Below are positions 27,515-37,264 of a DNA stretch of 64,000 bases, in pieces (positions within the stretch are counted from its first letter, which is position 1; every line of letters starts with the position of its first letter). Source of the DNA: Vibrio europaeus. GTDB lineage: Bacteria; Pseudomonadota; Gammaproteobacteria; Enterobacterales; Vibrionaceae. The notes beneath the pieces were generated by a model. It was not told the DNA's origin and searched no databases. It saw only the letters and a list, made by a program, of their open reading frames with translations. The position numbers and the translations under genes are program-made. The DNA is taken from NCBI RefSeq assembly GCF_001695575.1, contig NZ_LUAX01000001.1, forward strand, positions 992,001 through 1,056,000. The letters run 5' to 3'.

Positions 27515-30370
27515 TTAAGCCTTGCGAATGTTACATAGGGTGACTTTGGTTTCCTGCATTTGCGTGACAGGGTCATAACCGTAAGTCGTGGCGATGTTGG
27601 CAGATTCACCAATAACGTATGGGTCGGTGCCTTCTGGGTATTTTCCGCGCAGATCTTCACCTTGGAATTTGCCGCCGAAGTGGAATGGAATAAATGCCAT
27701 ACCCGGTTTAACGCGTCGAGTGACCATGGCTTTAACATGGATGCGGCCTTTCTCTGCGCCTTCAACCCAAACCATTTCTCCATCTTTGAAGCCAAGGTCA
27801 TTAGCATCTTTCGGGTTCACTTCAACAAACATTTCTTGTTGAAGCTCAGCTAGCCATGGGTTCGAACGCGTCTCTTCACCACCACCTTCGTACTCAACCA
27901 GACGACCCGAGGTTAGGATGATTGGGTACTCACCCGATACATCTTTGTCTTGAATCGACTTGTACATGGTTGGTAGACGGTAGATAGACTCGCTGTCGTC
28001 CCATGTTGGGTAATCCGCAACAAGGTCACGACGTGGTGTGTAGAGCGGTTCACGGTGAAGTGGTACGCGGTCAGGGAAGGTCCAAACCACAGCACGCGCT
28101 TTCGCGTTACCGAAAGGAATACAGCCATGCTTGATTGCAACACGCTGAATACTGCCAGATAGGTCTGTCTTCCAGTTTTTACCTTCCGCTGCTGCTTTCT
28201 CTTCAGCGGTAAGATCATCCCACCAACCAAGAGATTTCAGCAGTTTGTCGCTAAATTCTGGGTAACCATCTTCAATCTCACAACCTTTTGAGTAGCTATC
28301 TTCGGCAAGGATGTTAGTGCCTTCAAATTCAACGCCAAAACGTGCGCGGAAGTTACCGCCGCCTTGAGCCACTGGTTTAGACGTATCGTAAAGAATATGC
28401 GTGCCAGGGTGCTTCATTTCCGGTGTACCCCAACATGGCCAAGGTAGACCGTAGGTTTCACCGTGAGCAACACCACCTTCAGCTTCTAGTGACGTTTTGT
28501 GGAATGTGTGCCAGTTCTGTTGGTGTGCTTTTAAACGCTCTGGGCTTTGACCTGTGTAACCGATGGTCCACATACCGCGGTTAAATTCACGGGTAATGTC
28601 TTCGATAAGAGGTTGGTTGTTTTCCACCTTCACATTCTTGAACAGCTGCTCTGCAAAACCTAGCTTCTTGGTCAGCAAGTACATGATTTCATGGTCAGGT
28701 TTTGATTCAAACAGAGGATCAACCACCTTGTCGCGCCACTGAATAGAACGGTTAGATGCCGTTACACTGCCGTACGTTTCGAACTGGGTCGTTGCAGGTA
28801 GAAGATAAACGCCATCGGTACGATCGTTCATTACCGCTGCAACCGTTGGGTATGGGTCGACGATGACCATCATATCCAGCTTTTGCATTGCCTTCTTCAT
28901 TTCAACGCCACGAGTTTGAGAGTTGACTGCGTGGCCCCAATAGAACATGGCGCGGATATTGTCATTTTGCTCGATGTTGTCTTTGTTTTCTAAAACACCA
29001 TCGATCCAACGTGACACAGGAATACCCATGTTATTCATAGGTTTCTTGCCGCGATACTCATTTTGATCGAATCGATCTTGAACCCACTTGTGCTCTAGAT
29101 TCCAAACTTTCGACCAGTGCTTCCAAGCGCCATCAGAAAGGCCGTAGTAACCAGGAAGTGTATGAGATAGAACACCAAGGTCTGTTGCACCCTGTACGTT
29201 GTCGTGACCACGGAAGATGTTCGCACCACCACCCGATTTACCCATGTTGCCAAGCGCAAGCTCTAGTACACAGTAAGCGCGCGTATTATTGTTACCTGTG
29301 GTGTGCTGAGTACCACCCATACACCAAACCACACATCCCGGGCGATTTTCTGAAAGTAATTTAGCGGTTTTGTATACGTCCGCTTCAGACACGCCCGTGA
29401 CGCGTTCAACCTCCGCAGGGCCCCACTTGGCGACTTCTTCACGGATTTCATCCATACCAAATACACGTTGGCGGATGAACTCTTTGTCTTCCCATTTGTT
29501 AGCGAAAACGTGCCACAAAAGACCCCAAATGAAGGCAACATCTGAACCAGGACGAAGAGAGACATAGTGATCCGATTTTGCAGCAGTACGTGTGCGACGC
29601 GGGTCGGCAACAACGATCTTACAGTTGTTCTTCTCTTTGGCGATCAGGATATGTTGCATCGCGACTGGGTGAGCTTCTGCCGGGTTTGATCCAATGAATA
29701 GCATCGACTTACAGTTATGCATATCATTGAACGAGTTAGTCATCGCACCGTAACCCCAAGTGTTTGCTACACCTGCTACGGTTGTTGAGTGACAGATACG
29801 CGCTTGGTGATCGACGTTATTAGTACCCCAAAGCGATGCCATTTTACGGAACATGTACGCTTGTTCGTTGCTGTGCTTCGCGCTACCTAGCCAGTAGACA
29901 GAATCAGGGCCAGATTCTTTGCGAATATCCAGAACCTTGTTACCGATCTCTTCAATCGCTTGATCCCAAGAAAGCTTCTTCCACTTACCGCCTTCAAGTT
30001 TCATCGGGTACTTTAAGCGACGTTCACCGTGTCCGTGCTCACGCAAGGCTGCGCCTTTCGCACAGTGTCCACCAGCGTTAAATGGATGGTCGAATGCAGG
30101 CTCCTGGCCTGTCCATACACCGTTTTGAACTTCAGCGTAAATACCACAACCAACAGAACAGTGAGAACAGATGGTACGTTTGATCTCTGTTTTTGCATTA
30201 GGATCAACAGCTTTGGCCTCTGCTTTTTTGATCATGCCGGGTGCAAACAAGCTCGCACCAACGACAGCGCCACCAGCAGCAAGCGAGCTGTTTTTCATGA
30301 AGGCACGTCTCGATACACCTAACTGATTCTGTTCTTTGCTCACGTTATCGGAGCGTTTGACTAATTTCAT
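27515..30370 (-). CDS. Formate dehydrogenase catalytic subunit (Mo/W, cysteine type)
   Basis: This is a 951-residue molybdopterin enzyme that oxidises formate to CO2 in the periplasm. A twin-arginine signal (VSRRAFMK, residues 19-26) exports it folded. Cysteines 68, 71, 75 and 103 hold a 4Fe-4S cluster. The metal ligand is Cys193 followed by His194 in RICHSTTV, where E. coli FdnG has selenocysteine, so no SECIS is needed. The C-terminal molybdopterin dinucleotide-binding domain is present (GRLVEYEGGGEETRSNPW). Nearby tungstate uptake genes raise the chance that tungsten is used. Confidence 0.94.
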   Translation of the reverse strand: MKLVKRSDNVSKEQNQLGVSRRAFMKNSSLAAGGAVVGASLFAPGMIKKAEAKAVDPNAKTEIKRTICSHCSVGCGIYAEVQNGVWTGQEPAFDHPFNAGGHCAKGAALREHGHGERRLKYPMKLEGGKWKKLSWDQAIEEIGNKVLDIRKESGPDSVYWLGSAKHSNEQAYMFRKMASLWGTNNVDHQARICHSTTVAGVANTWGYGAMTNSFNDMHNCKSMLFIGSNPAEAHPVAMQHILIAKEKNNCKIVVADPRRTRTAAKSDHYVSLRPGSDVAFIWGLLWHVFANKWEDKEFIRQRVFGMDEIREEVAKWGPAEVERVTGVSEADVYKTAKLLSENRPGCVVWCMGGTQHTTGNNNTRAYCVLELALGNMGKSGGGANIFRGHDNVQGATDLGVLSHTLPGYYGLSDGAWKHWSKVWNLEHKWVQDRFDQNEYRGKKPMNNMGIPVSRWIDGVLENKDNIEQNDNIRAMFYWGHAVNSQTRGVEMKKAMQKLDMMVIVDPYPTVAAVMNDRTDGVYLLPATTQFETYGSVTASNRSIQWRDKVVDPLFESKPDHEIMYLLTKKLGFAEQLFKNVKVENNQPLIEDITREFNRGMWTIGYTGQSPERLKAHQQNWHTFHKTSLEAEGGVAHGETYGLPWPCWGTPEMKHPGTHILYDTSKPVAQGGGNFRARFGVEFEGTNILAEDSYSKGCEIEDGYPEFSDKLLKSLGWWDDLTAEEKAAAEGKNWKTDLSGSIQRVAIKHGCIPFGNAKARAVVWTFPDRVPLHREPLYTPRRDLVADYPTWDDSESIYRLPTMYKSIQDKDVSGEYPIILTSGRLVEYEGGGEETRSNPWLAELQQEMFVEVNPKDANDLGFKDGEMVWVEGAEKGRIHVKAMVTRRVKPGMAFIPFHFGGKFQGEDLRGKYPEGTDPYVIGESANIATTYGYDPVTQMQETKVTLCNIRKA

Positions 30371-30380
30371 TGGTTAGCTC

Positions 30381-30578
30381 CTATAGCGTTTCGTAGTAGT
30401 CACGAATATGTTGAGTCTCGTGATAACCCGTTTTCTTTTCGTCTTCCTTCACTTCTACAGATTCTGCAGCGCTAGCCACTTTGGTCGTGCCAGCGACTAC
30501 GGCTCCAGCGACTGCTGCGGTCGTTAAGCCTTTGAGAAGATCCCTACGGCTTTGATTTAACTCTTTATTATCTTTCAT
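30381..30578 (-). CDS. Small TAT-signal protein of formate dehydrogenase operons
   Basis: This is a 65-residue protein with a twin-arginine signal (SRRDLLKGLTTAAVAG) and a short acidic tail ending DYYETL. Such proteins (known as the formate dehydrogenase region TAT target) sit directly before the catalytic subunit in many proteobacteria. The function is unknown; co-export or maturation help is suspected. It is 10 bases upstream of the catalytic subunit gene. Confidence 0.85.
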   Translation of the reverse strand: MKDNKELNQSRRDLLKGLTTAAVAGAVVAGTTKVASAAESVEVKEDEKKTGYHETQHIRDYYETL

Positions 30579-30626
30579 TATTGCTTCCTTACCCTTTTTA
30601 GTAGGTATTGCTATCGACGTGAGACG

Positions 30627-31262
30627 TTATTGCTGAGGCTGCTCATACTCAGTCACGTTTTTCACATCAATTTTTAATTTGGTTTTGCTGTTTTGTAGGT
30701 TGGCACTGAAACGCACCTGCTCTAAAGTCATAAAAGCGTTCGTCAGTTCGGCTACAGTCAAGTAAAAGCTCGCGTTTCTTGCCTCTTTTACTTGCTTAAC
30801 TAGAGAGTTGAACCATGTACCTAAATGTTTGTTGAAGAACACTTGCTGTAGCTCTTCCTCTTCTTCGGTGAGTACCGACATCACTTCACAGAGTGCCGAA
30901 AAGTGATCTTCAGGCTCCTTTACTTGCTCTTCTCGCTCTAAGCCAAGAAGTCCAAGATCATGACGAATAGAGGCAAGCGGCTTTTCCATTAGCGACCCTG
31001 TTAGATGCCAAGAAGCAAAAGGCACGACTTCACCACGACCAATGCCGATAAATAGCTCTTGGTACTCATCTTCTAGCTGTTCTTGGCTGCTTTCGATTGC
31101 TGCTGATTTCACTTTGTGCCAAGCAAGTTGCATGGCACTTTCTGCTTGCTCTGTCTCTAGTTGGGACAGGAAAGCGATCAGTTCAGTTGATGGCTGCTGG
31201 CGGTATAGCGACGACAGCAGTAGGTAGATATCTGCACGAATTGTTTGTTGTTGATTATCCAT
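30627..31262 (-). CDS. TorD-family chaperone for formate dehydrogenase
   Basis: This is a 211-residue all-helical protein of the TorD/DmsD type, which protects TAT substrates before cofactor insertion. Features are the N-terminal IYLLLSSLYRQQPS and EYQELFIGIGRGEVVPFASWHLTGSL, the latter close to the family core with P-x-ASWH. It is upstream of the TAT-exported catalytic subunit, its likely client. The ATG at 31262 is favoured over a GTG at 31271. Confidence 0.88.
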   Translation of the reverse strand: MDNQQQTIRADIYLLLSSLYRQQPSTELIAFLSQLETEQAESAMQLAWHKVKSAAIESSQEQLEDEYQELFIGIGRGEVVPFASWHLTGSLMEKPLASIRHDLGLLGLEREEQVKEPEDHFSALCEVMSVLTEEEEELQQVFFNKHLGTWFNSLVKQVKEARNASFYLTVAELTNAFMTLEQVRFSANLQNSKTKLKIDVKNVTEYEQPQQ

Positions 31263-31274
31263 CGTACTCACACC

Positions 31275-32936
31275 TTAATAATTTAATTGTTTGGTTGGGT
31301 CTTCTGCCATAGACTCAAACATGTCTACCACTCGGCAGTCTTCACACATAGCAATGCGATTCAGAGCCGCTTCATCAGCAAAATGAGAGTGACCGCGTAA
31401 CTTATCTTGCAGCATGTCAATCATCGACTGTGGCGCAAAAGGTTTGTGGCAGCGTACACACTCGGCTGCTTTTTCTTGATGAATGACTTGGGCTTGCTGG
31501 CGACTTTCTTTGTCCCAGTTCATACGAGGCGTCAGAGTCAAAACTTGTTCAGGGCACGCTTTAGCACATAGCCCACACTGAATGCAGTCTTGCTCGACGA
31601 ATTGAAGTGAAGGAGAAGAACCATCGGTGTGTAATGCTCTGGTAGGACAAACGGCGACACAACTCATACACAAGGTACAATCTTTACTTTCACAGCTGAC
31701 ATTTCCGTAAGGCGCGCTTTCTGGAAGCTCTACGATGTTCTCAACAGGAATGCGCGCTTGTGCGAGAGAGTCCAGTGCGGTGAAAAGACGTTGACGTTTA
31801 TTCCCTTGAAGATCGCCCAATGCCAAATCAAACGATTCGGTGCAAAGTGTTGGCGCCCCTTCTCTGAGCGATTCTAGATAAAGAATATCGACTGTCTCTT
31901 TTGCAATGCCGAGCTGAATCAGTAATTCTTGCGCAGTGGCCACTTCGTTGTTGAGGACACGAAGGATGGTTTCTGGCATAAAACGACTGGCAGCAAACAG
32001 TACTTGAGTTGCCCCATTAACTAATGCTGCAAACCACGAATCAATTCCAACTGAAGGCAGTTCTTCTACAACAACAGGAACCACATTATCTGGCAGTGCT
32101 TTAAGCGCCATCACGTTGTACTGTTCATGGCGTGAGCTACAAATTAAAACAATAGGATCTTGCCCGCCCGCTTGCTCATAGTTTGCCAGTGTGCGCTCTA
32201 TGAATTTCTGGGTTTCTTGTGGAGTAGGAAGCGCGTAATGAATCGCCTCTGTCGGACACGCGGTTGCACAAGTGCCCACGCCTTGACAAAGGTATGGGTT
32301 AATTTCGATTCTATGCCCTGTTTTATCTGTACCTTCACTGGATAATGCACCTGCAGGACAAGCATCTACACATCGCTCGCACCCTTTCACGCCACGAGAG
32401 CTATGCGCACATAAGTCTGTATCTAGGCGGAAGAACTTGGGTTTATCAAAGGTGCCCATCAGAGTTGGGATCTCTTCCAGCGCCTCCGCGAGTTTTGGAT
32501 AACCGCGCCCCACAGGGTAATAACCAGGTACTGGGACTTCTTCACTCATGCAGCTGCTAAGGCACAAGTCTAGAACGATATCGAAACAATCATGATTGAT
32601 AGCGACCTGCGCAAGATTACTTTCAGTTCCATTGTTTTCGGTAACGACAGTAAACGTCCCTAGAAAACCCGATACTTGAACTGAGCTAGCAAAATAGAGA
32701 TTGTTAGACTCACCTTTCTCACCATCAGTAGAAAGCAAGGTAACACTCTTTAACTGCTCTAACTGAGCCGCCGCGCTCTCAATAATGGATGTAGGGCCAA
32801 CGATGAGTATATTACCGCCACTTTCATAGCTGACGGTTGGTGGGATAAGATTGGTTAGCTCAACGGTATTCTCAAACGCATAGCGTCGCGCCTTTCCGTT
32901 TGCCGATGTTGATTCTTGTAGTAGTTCTTTTAGCAT
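31275..32936 (-). CDS. Polyferredoxin-type 4Fe-4S protein of fdh cluster
   Basis: This is a 553-residue cytoplasmic protein. Cysteine motifs come in two pairs: GCERCVDACP and CQGVGTCATACP near residues 190-240, then CTLCMSCVAVCP and CIQCGLCAKACP near 420-480. Further CxxC pairs (CVRC, CEDC) lie near the C-terminus. It is a multi-cluster electron carrier found with fdh genes in Vibrio and Shewanella. The ATG at 32936 is preferred to a GTG at 32966, because the sigma-54 promoter predicted just upstream would start the transcript at about 32969. Confidence 0.85.
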   Translation of the reverse strand: MLKELLQESTSANGKARRYAFENTVELTNLIPPTVSYESGGNILIVGPTSIIESAAAQLEQLKSVTLLSTDGEKGESNNLYFASSVQVSGFLGTFTVVTENNGTESNLAQVAINHDCFDIVLDLCLSSCMSEEVPVPGYYPVGRGYPKLAEALEEIPTLMGTFDKPKFFRLDTDLCAHSSRGVKGCERCVDACPAGALSSEGTDKTGHRIEINPYLCQGVGTCATACPTEAIHYALPTPQETQKFIERTLANYEQAGGQDPIVLICSSRHEQYNVMALKALPDNVVPVVVEELPSVGIDSWFAALVNGATQVLFAASRFMPETILRVLNNEVATAQELLIQLGIAKETVDILYLESLREGAPTLCTESFDLALGDLQGNKRQRLFTALDSLAQARIPVENIVELPESAPYGNVSCESKDCTLCMSCVAVCPTRALHTDGSSPSLQFVEQDCIQCGLCAKACPEQVLTLTPRMNWDKESRQQAQVIHQEKAAECVRCHKPFAPQSMIDMLQDKLRGHSHFADEAALNRIAMCEDCRVVDMFESMAEDPTKQLNY

Positions 32937-32980
32937 TGCTCTGTTCCAGTAGAACGGAATATTCACTTAGGCGAGTAAAA

Positions 32981-32995
32981 GCAATTGCTGTACCA
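32981..32995 (-). promoter_or_regulatory. Predicted sigma-54 promoter of the fdh operon
   Basis: On the minus strand the sequence reads TGGTACAGCAATTGC, with GG and GC ten bases apart. This matches the -24/-12 consensus TGGCAC-N5-TTGC. The predicted start point is near 32969, about 33 bases before the polyferredoxin start codon. Confidence 0.75.
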
Positions 32996-33058
32996 ACTTT
33001 ATATGCCCATTAAATCAATGCCTTATCGTAATTCGATGACCAATTACACATTAAAAAA

Positions 33059-33086
33059 ACGGAGTGAGACAATTTGTCCCACTCCG
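33059..33086 (-). terminator. Terminator after DUF3306, overlapping a regulator dyad
   Basis: CGGAGTG and CACTCCG, together with the inner GACAA/TTGTC bases, form a long stem and on the minus strand are followed by a run of seven T. The hairpin ends the DUF3305-DUF3306 unit. The same bases contain the dyad listed at 33065-33080. Confidence 0.8.
33065..33080. promoter_or_regulatory. Candidate enhancer site of the NtrC-type regulator (fdh)
   Basis: TGAGACAATTTGTCCC differs by one base from TGAGACATTTTGTCCC at 62443, upstream of tupA. Its centre is about 103 bases before the predicted fdh start point, the usual position for a sigma-54 activator site. Confidence 0.6.
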
Positions 33087-33113
33087 TAAATTGATGATTT
33101 AGTCAAAATGTAC

Positions 33114-33635
33114 CTATTCTTTGTGTGGTATATTTTGTCCCACTGTTTCCGTACTTTCTACCGATTGCGAAGAATCGCTCATCGTTTGTTCTTCAACTCC
33201 ATCATGCTTAGCTAAGTCTTCATCACTGCTTATCAACTGAGCATTGCTTTCCATCTCTTCTTCATCAGATTGCATCCAATCGCGAAGCTTTTCAGCAACA
33301 TCTGAAGAGAGGCTTTTTACTGCTTTGTAGTCATGGTCATAATCATTCAAGCCATCGACTTCACTAAATTGACCCGATAGGAACAGCTTTCTTAATGCGG
33401 CTTTTTTTACCGCAGATTCAGCTTCTGAAGCGATAAGTGAGGCTATGTTCGTCTCAGGTTGCTCCGTAGCTTCAACCTCTTGGCTGCTTGGTTCTATAGC
33501 GGCCTCTAGCTCCCCTGCTGTCTCAGATTCAGTTTCGACGACATCGAGCTCGATATTGACGCAAGGCTCATCCTGAGAAGCGCTTTCACCTTCTAACTTC
33601 TTTTTAGACCAACGATTAAAAAAACTAGTTGCCAC
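33114..33635 (-). CDS. DUF3306 protein, formate dehydrogenase accessory
   Basis: This is a 173-residue, very acidic, low-complexity cytoplasmic protein. The N-terminus VATSFFNRWSKKKLEGE is the recognisable part of DUF3306 (a FFxRWSxRK-type start). I chose the GTG at 33635, which overlaps the end of DUF3305 and follows AGGTAG; an upstream extension would read far into the other gene. DUF3305 and DUF3306 genes accompany fdh clusters, but their role is unknown. Confidence 0.78.
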   Translation of the reverse strand: MATSFFNRWSKKKLEGESASQDEPCVNIELDVVETESETAGELEAAIEPSSQEVEATEQPETNIASLIASEAESAVKKAALRKLFLSGQFSEVDGLNDYDHDYKAVKSLSSDVAEKLRDWMQSDEEEMESNAQLISSDEDLAKHDGVEEQTMSDSSQSVESTETVGQNIPHKE

Positions 33636-34089
33636 TTGCTCTACCTGCCCCTTTACGTTTTTTGCGTCTTTGTTCGAGCAGCTCCCCGTGACGACCAATA
33701 AAGGCTTCCATCCACGCTTGAACAGGGAGTGGCATATCATTAGAAAGCACCAAGTAATCACCATCCATATACTGGCCAGCGACACTTTGTGACGCGGTTA
33801 GCGTAACGATATTTGGTGTCTCATCAGAATCGACATTATCTAAGACCAAAAACAGTTTTGGCTGAGTTGAACTCAGGTTAAATCGATAATCGGTGCGCTC
33901 ATCTCGGTGTAATTGAAGCAAAGCAACCGAGGTATTTGCTTCGTTTGGAGTAAGGTCGAATGAAGCTAATTGCCATTGCGTCGTCGTCCATAGCCCTGTG
34001 GCGATTTCATGTGCGACAAGTTGGCATTCAATTGGCCATAGCTCTTCAGATTTTTCTACTTTTTCAGTCACAGTTTGATGTTTTGACAT
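33625..34089 (-). CDS. DUF3305 protein, formate dehydrogenase accessory
   Basis: This is a 154-residue cytoplasmic protein. The phrases LWPIECQLVAHEIATGLWTTTQWQ (cut here at LWPIECQLVA), YRFNLSSTQPKLFLVL and MPLPVQAWMEAFIGRHGE match DUF3305 as I know it. The C-terminus is basic (RRKKRKGAGRASGN). It overlaps DUF3306 and is preceded by its own predicted sigma-54 promoter. Function is unknown, but the pairing with fdh suggests enzyme maturation. Confidence 0.8.
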   Translation of the reverse strand: MSKHQTVTEKVEKSEELWPIECQLVAHEIATGLWTTTQWQLASFDLTPNEANTSVALLQLHRDERTDYRFNLSSTQPKLFLVLDNVDSDETPNIVTLTASQSVAGQYMDGDYLVLSNDMPLPVQAWMEAFIGRHGELLEQRRKKRKGAGRASGN

Positions 34090-34165
34090 GGTTCACCAGC
34101 GTCGAATTTGATATTTAATGGATTTACACAAATCACTTAATTAGAGTTATATGCTCATGCTGCAA

Positions 34166-34179
34166 GCAATATCTGTACC
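34166..34179 (-). promoter_or_regulatory. Predicted sigma-54 promoter of DUF3305-DUF3306
   Basis: On the minus strand the sequence reads GGTACAGATATTGC, with GG and GC ten bases apart. It lies about 75 bases upstream of the DUF3305 start codon. The bases around -24 (GGGTACA) are a little weaker than in the fdh promoter. Confidence 0.6.
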
Positions 34180-34332
34180 CATAACTGACTTGCTCTATAT
34201 TCAACCAATTTAGTTGAAATTTCTGACTGAGATGGCGTTGGTTTGTCAAAATTAGAGGATCGACAAATAGGAACGCTAATTGCAAGCAACAAGTAGCAAA
34301 AATAATACTGAGAATTTAGATAGGAAACGTCT

Positions 34333-35151
34333 GTGGTTAAACCAAACATTATTAAAACCAGTGAGAACCCTTTGCAAACCATCGAAGTAGAAGTGTTTGA
34401 TGAATACGGTGAAAGGCTGACCAAGCAGATCGCCTGTGAACGCCCTCTTACGGTGATGCTGAACTGGAAAGAAGTCGTAACCTTAATGACGCTTGGGTCT
34501 CGTCCTGAGTCCTTGGTTCTCGGATATTTGAAAAACCAAAGCTTTATCAGTGATCCTGAATCGTTGGAGTCTGTCATTATTGACTGGGAGACGCACACAG
34601 CAGCGGTAATCACGAAAGAAGACATTCAACAAGTAGAAAGCGCGCTCAAGAAAAAAACCGTCACTTCTGGCTGTGGACAAGGCACCATGTATGGCAATGT
34701 GATGAAGCAGCTCGAAGGTTATCAAGTTCCTCAAGTCCCTCTCAAGCAATCTGAAATCTATTCCGCACTGGAAGCATTAACTCATTACAACGACACGTAT
34801 AAAAAAGCGGGTGCGGTTCATGGTTGTGCGGTGTGCAAAGGTAATGAAGTCCTCTCTTTCGTTGAAGATGTGGGTCGTCACAATGCCGTCGATACGTTGG
34901 CAGGTGAAATGTGGCTTAATCAAGAGTCTGGAGAAGACAAGATTTTTTACACAACCGGTCGCCTTACTTCTGAAATGGTGATTAAAGTGGCGCAAATGGG
35001 GATACCAGTTCTGTTATCTCGCTCTGGTGTTACGCAAATGGGATTAGAGCTTGCTGAGAAGTTTGGCATTACCACGATTGCTCGTGCAAAAGGTTTACGT
35101 TTTCAGGTCTTTACAGGTGCCAGCAAGATTGATTTCGACGTAAAAGGCTAA
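34333..35151 (+). CDS. fdhD: Sulfurtransferase FdhD for formate dehydrogenase
   Basis: This is a 272-residue enzyme that moves sulfur from IscS to the molybdenum cofactor of formate dehydrogenase. The catalytic CAVC loop is at residues 165-168 in AVHGCAVCKGN. The downstream EDVGRHNAVDTLAG and FYTTGRLTSEMVIK segments are family hallmarks. The start is GTG with AGGAAA eight bases upstream. It is divergent from DUF3305 and probably under a separate promoter. Confidence 0.95.
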   Translation: MVKPNIIKTSENPLQTIEVEVFDEYGERLTKQIACERPLTVMLNWKEVVTLMTLGSRPESLVLGYLKNQSFISDPESLESVIIDWETHTAAVITKEDIQQVESALKKKTVTSGCGQGTMYGNVMKQLEGYQVPQVPLKQSEIYSALEALTHYNDTYKKAGAVHGCAVCKGNEVLSFVEDVGRHNAVDTLAGEMWLNQESGEDKIFYTTGRLTSEMVIKVAQMGIPVLLSRSGVTQMGLELAEKFGITTIARAKGLRFQVFTGASKIDFDVKG

Positions 35152-35326
35152 TCTAGTAATCGTTCCTACCCCATATTAAGCGCATCGCCTGGGTGCGTTT
35201 TTTTATCTCTCGAAACTTGCAATGACGCAATGCACTGCTATTAGTTTTATATATGTGTCATAAATATTTTATAAAATTGTCACATAAGTAAGCTACCGAC
35301 GTCACTAGGCTATCAGGGAGGTGCTC

Positions 35327-37219
35327 ATGGACAATTCTCCAGGTACTCAGCATTCTAAAGGTTTTGCTTTATCTATTCGCGCAAAACTGTTTCTTATTAA
35401 CGCCATGTTGTTAATTTTTGTTGGCCTTTACGGCTTTGTGGAGCACTCAAGCCTTGAGCGACTCCAGTCCTTAGAGCATGCTGCGAGTCAAAACCTCGCT
35501 AGTGAAGTTGACCTATTGATGCTAAGACGCCATGAGAAAGACTTCTTAGCACGCAAAGACCTTAAGTACCCTAAGCGATTCGATTCGACATTTGATCAAA
35601 TGACGGCACGTCTTGCAGACCTGTCTAATACCTTGGTACTCAACGATCTTGATTTCACTTCTTCGACCAAAACAATTTCGCAGACACTTGAACAATATCA
35701 AGCTCAGTTCCATCAACTGGTTAATCAAGTCAATCTGCTTGAAGGAAAAGGCAGCGAAACAAGTTATATCAATCAGTTGGAGCAAGCTCGCCTTGACCTT
35801 AGACAATTGGCCGTTGAGCAACGTGACATTAACTTAAAAGTCGCCCTATTTGAGTTAATGGAAGCGGATTTTCGCTATTTGTCTGATATCTCGAAAGAGA
35901 GTGAAGCACTTTTGGTCAACGCGCTAAGTCAGTTTGAATCGACTGTCGGGCAATACCCACCGTTAGCCACCTACTTCTTTAACTATCGAGCAAAAGCGGA
36001 CCAACTGATCAATGCTCGAACGCTATTAGGTTACAGCGCGAATGAAGGTTTAAGAGGACAATTGAGAAGTAATGTTCATAATACGGAAGAAGAAATTGCC
36101 TCTTTGCAGTCTGCTATTGTGCAAGAAATATCATTAGCGACAGTACAAGTTAAACAGCAACTGCAAATAATCGGATTAGTCATGGTTGCCCTACTCTCTT
36201 TACTTCTGTTTATGATCGGTAGAAGCATCCTTAAGCGGATTAAAATCATTAACACCTTAATGAAAGATATCGCATCTGGCAGCGGTGATCTCACGGTCAG
36301 GATGAACGCTAAAGGTAACGATGAGCTTGCGCAGTTAGCCAACTCTTTCGATACCTTTGTCAGCCAGCTACACACGCATATAAAAGATGTCGCTTCGGTG
36401 ATGGAAGTGCTAAGTGAAAGCTCATGTAGCTCAGAGCAAGCGGCTTCAAAAAGCATGAAGAATGCAGAGCAGCAGAAACTAGAATCTGAATCGGTAGCCA
36501 CAGCCGTTAATGAGTTGGTCATGACGACGAATGAGATCACCGCGAATATTGAGTCTGCTGCACACAATGCCGAGCGCGTGAAAACAGAAGCACAGAATGC
36601 TCTGGATATGACTCATGCAACAGGCGACCGAATTGATGTGTTAGCGGCAAGTATCGAAGAATCTCAAACCCACGTTGTATCACTTGAAGAGCAAAGTCGA
36701 GAAATTAATCAGGTGGTTTCTACGATTCAAGGCATTGCGGAACAAACCAACCTGCTTGCACTTAACGCCGCTATAGAAGCAGCAAGAGCCGGTGAAAGTG
36801 GTCGAGGCTTTGCAGTGGTGGCGGATGAAGTGCGTCAGTTGTCACTAATGACCAATGACTCTACTCATCAAATAGAATCAACGATTCAATCACTGACTCA
36901 GGGTATTTCGCAAACGGCCAATCAAATGGCAACTAGCGCAGATCAAGCAAGAACGACCAACGAACACACTCATAAAGTGGTGGAAGCCATTGAAGGTATC
37001 AGTGAGCAGATTGGCGAAATGTTTGACATGAACACACAAATTGCGACTGCCTCTGAGGAGCAATCAATGGTCTCTGCTGAAATTGATCGTAACATCACTG
37101 AAATTGCGCATTTGGCGGGCAACACCTTTGAGGTGGTGTCAGGTTCTGTAAGATGCAGCGAGCAAGTGTCGGGAGTTAGCCATAAACTAGAGAAAATAGT
37201 CGCGCAATTTAAATACTAG
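35327..37219 (+). CDS. Methyl-accepting chemotaxis protein with HBM-type sensor
   Basis: This is a 630-residue chemoreceptor. A TM helix at about 20-40 is followed by a long helical periplasmic domain containing [17 protein letters not shown], typical of helical bimodular (HBM) sensors that bind small organic acids. TM2 is near 285-305 ([17 protein letters not shown]), then HAMP and a signalling domain with the hairpin tip [19 protein letters not shown]. No CheR pentapeptide is at the C-terminus. The ATG at 35327 follows GGGAGG. The ligand is unknown. Confidence 0.93.
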   Translation: MDNSPGTQHSKGFALSIRAKLFLINAMLLIFVGLYGFVEHSSLERLQSLEHAASQNLASEVDLLMLRRHEKDFLARKDLKYPKRFDSTFDQMTARLADLSNTLVLNDLDFTSSTKTISQTLEQYQAQFHQLVNQVNLLEGKGSETSYINQLEQARLDLRQLAVEQRDINLKVALFELMEADFRYLSDISKESEALLVNALSQFESTVGQYPPLATYFFNYRAKADQLINARTLLGYSANEGLRGQLRSNVHNTEEEIASLQSAIVQEISLATVQVKQQLQIIGLVMVALLSLLLFMIGRSILKRIKIINTLMKDIASGSGDLTVRMNAKGNDELAQLANSFDTFVSQLHTHIKDVASVMEVLSESSCSSEQAASKSMKNAEQQKLESESVATAVNELVMTTNEITANIESAAHNAERVKTEAQNALDMTHATGDRIDVLAASIEESQTHVVSLEEQSREINQVVSTIQGIAEQTNLLALNAAIEAARAGESGRGFAVVADEVRQLSLMTNDSTHQIESTIQSLTQGISQTANQMATSADQARTTNEHTHKVVEAIEGISEQIGEMFDMNTQIATASEEQSMVSAEIDRNITEIAHLAGNTFEVVSGSVRCSEQVSGVSHKLEKIVAQFKY

Positions 37220-37235
37220 TCGCAGCCTTTTAAAA

Positions 37236-37257
37236 AAGAGCCTCTTCGGAGGCTCTT
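37236..37257. terminator. Bidirectional terminator, MCP / lipocalin
   Basis: AGAGCCTC and GAGGCTCT form a stem capped by a TTCG tetraloop, with A-rich and T-containing flanks. It separates convergent genes. Confidence 0.85.
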
Positions 37258-37264
37258 GGTTTAA

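Noticed and set aside
27515..30370. Selenocysteine in the formate dehydrogenase
   Set aside because: The metal-ligand codon is TGC (Cys193) and there is no in-frame TGA, so no Sec insertion is needed.
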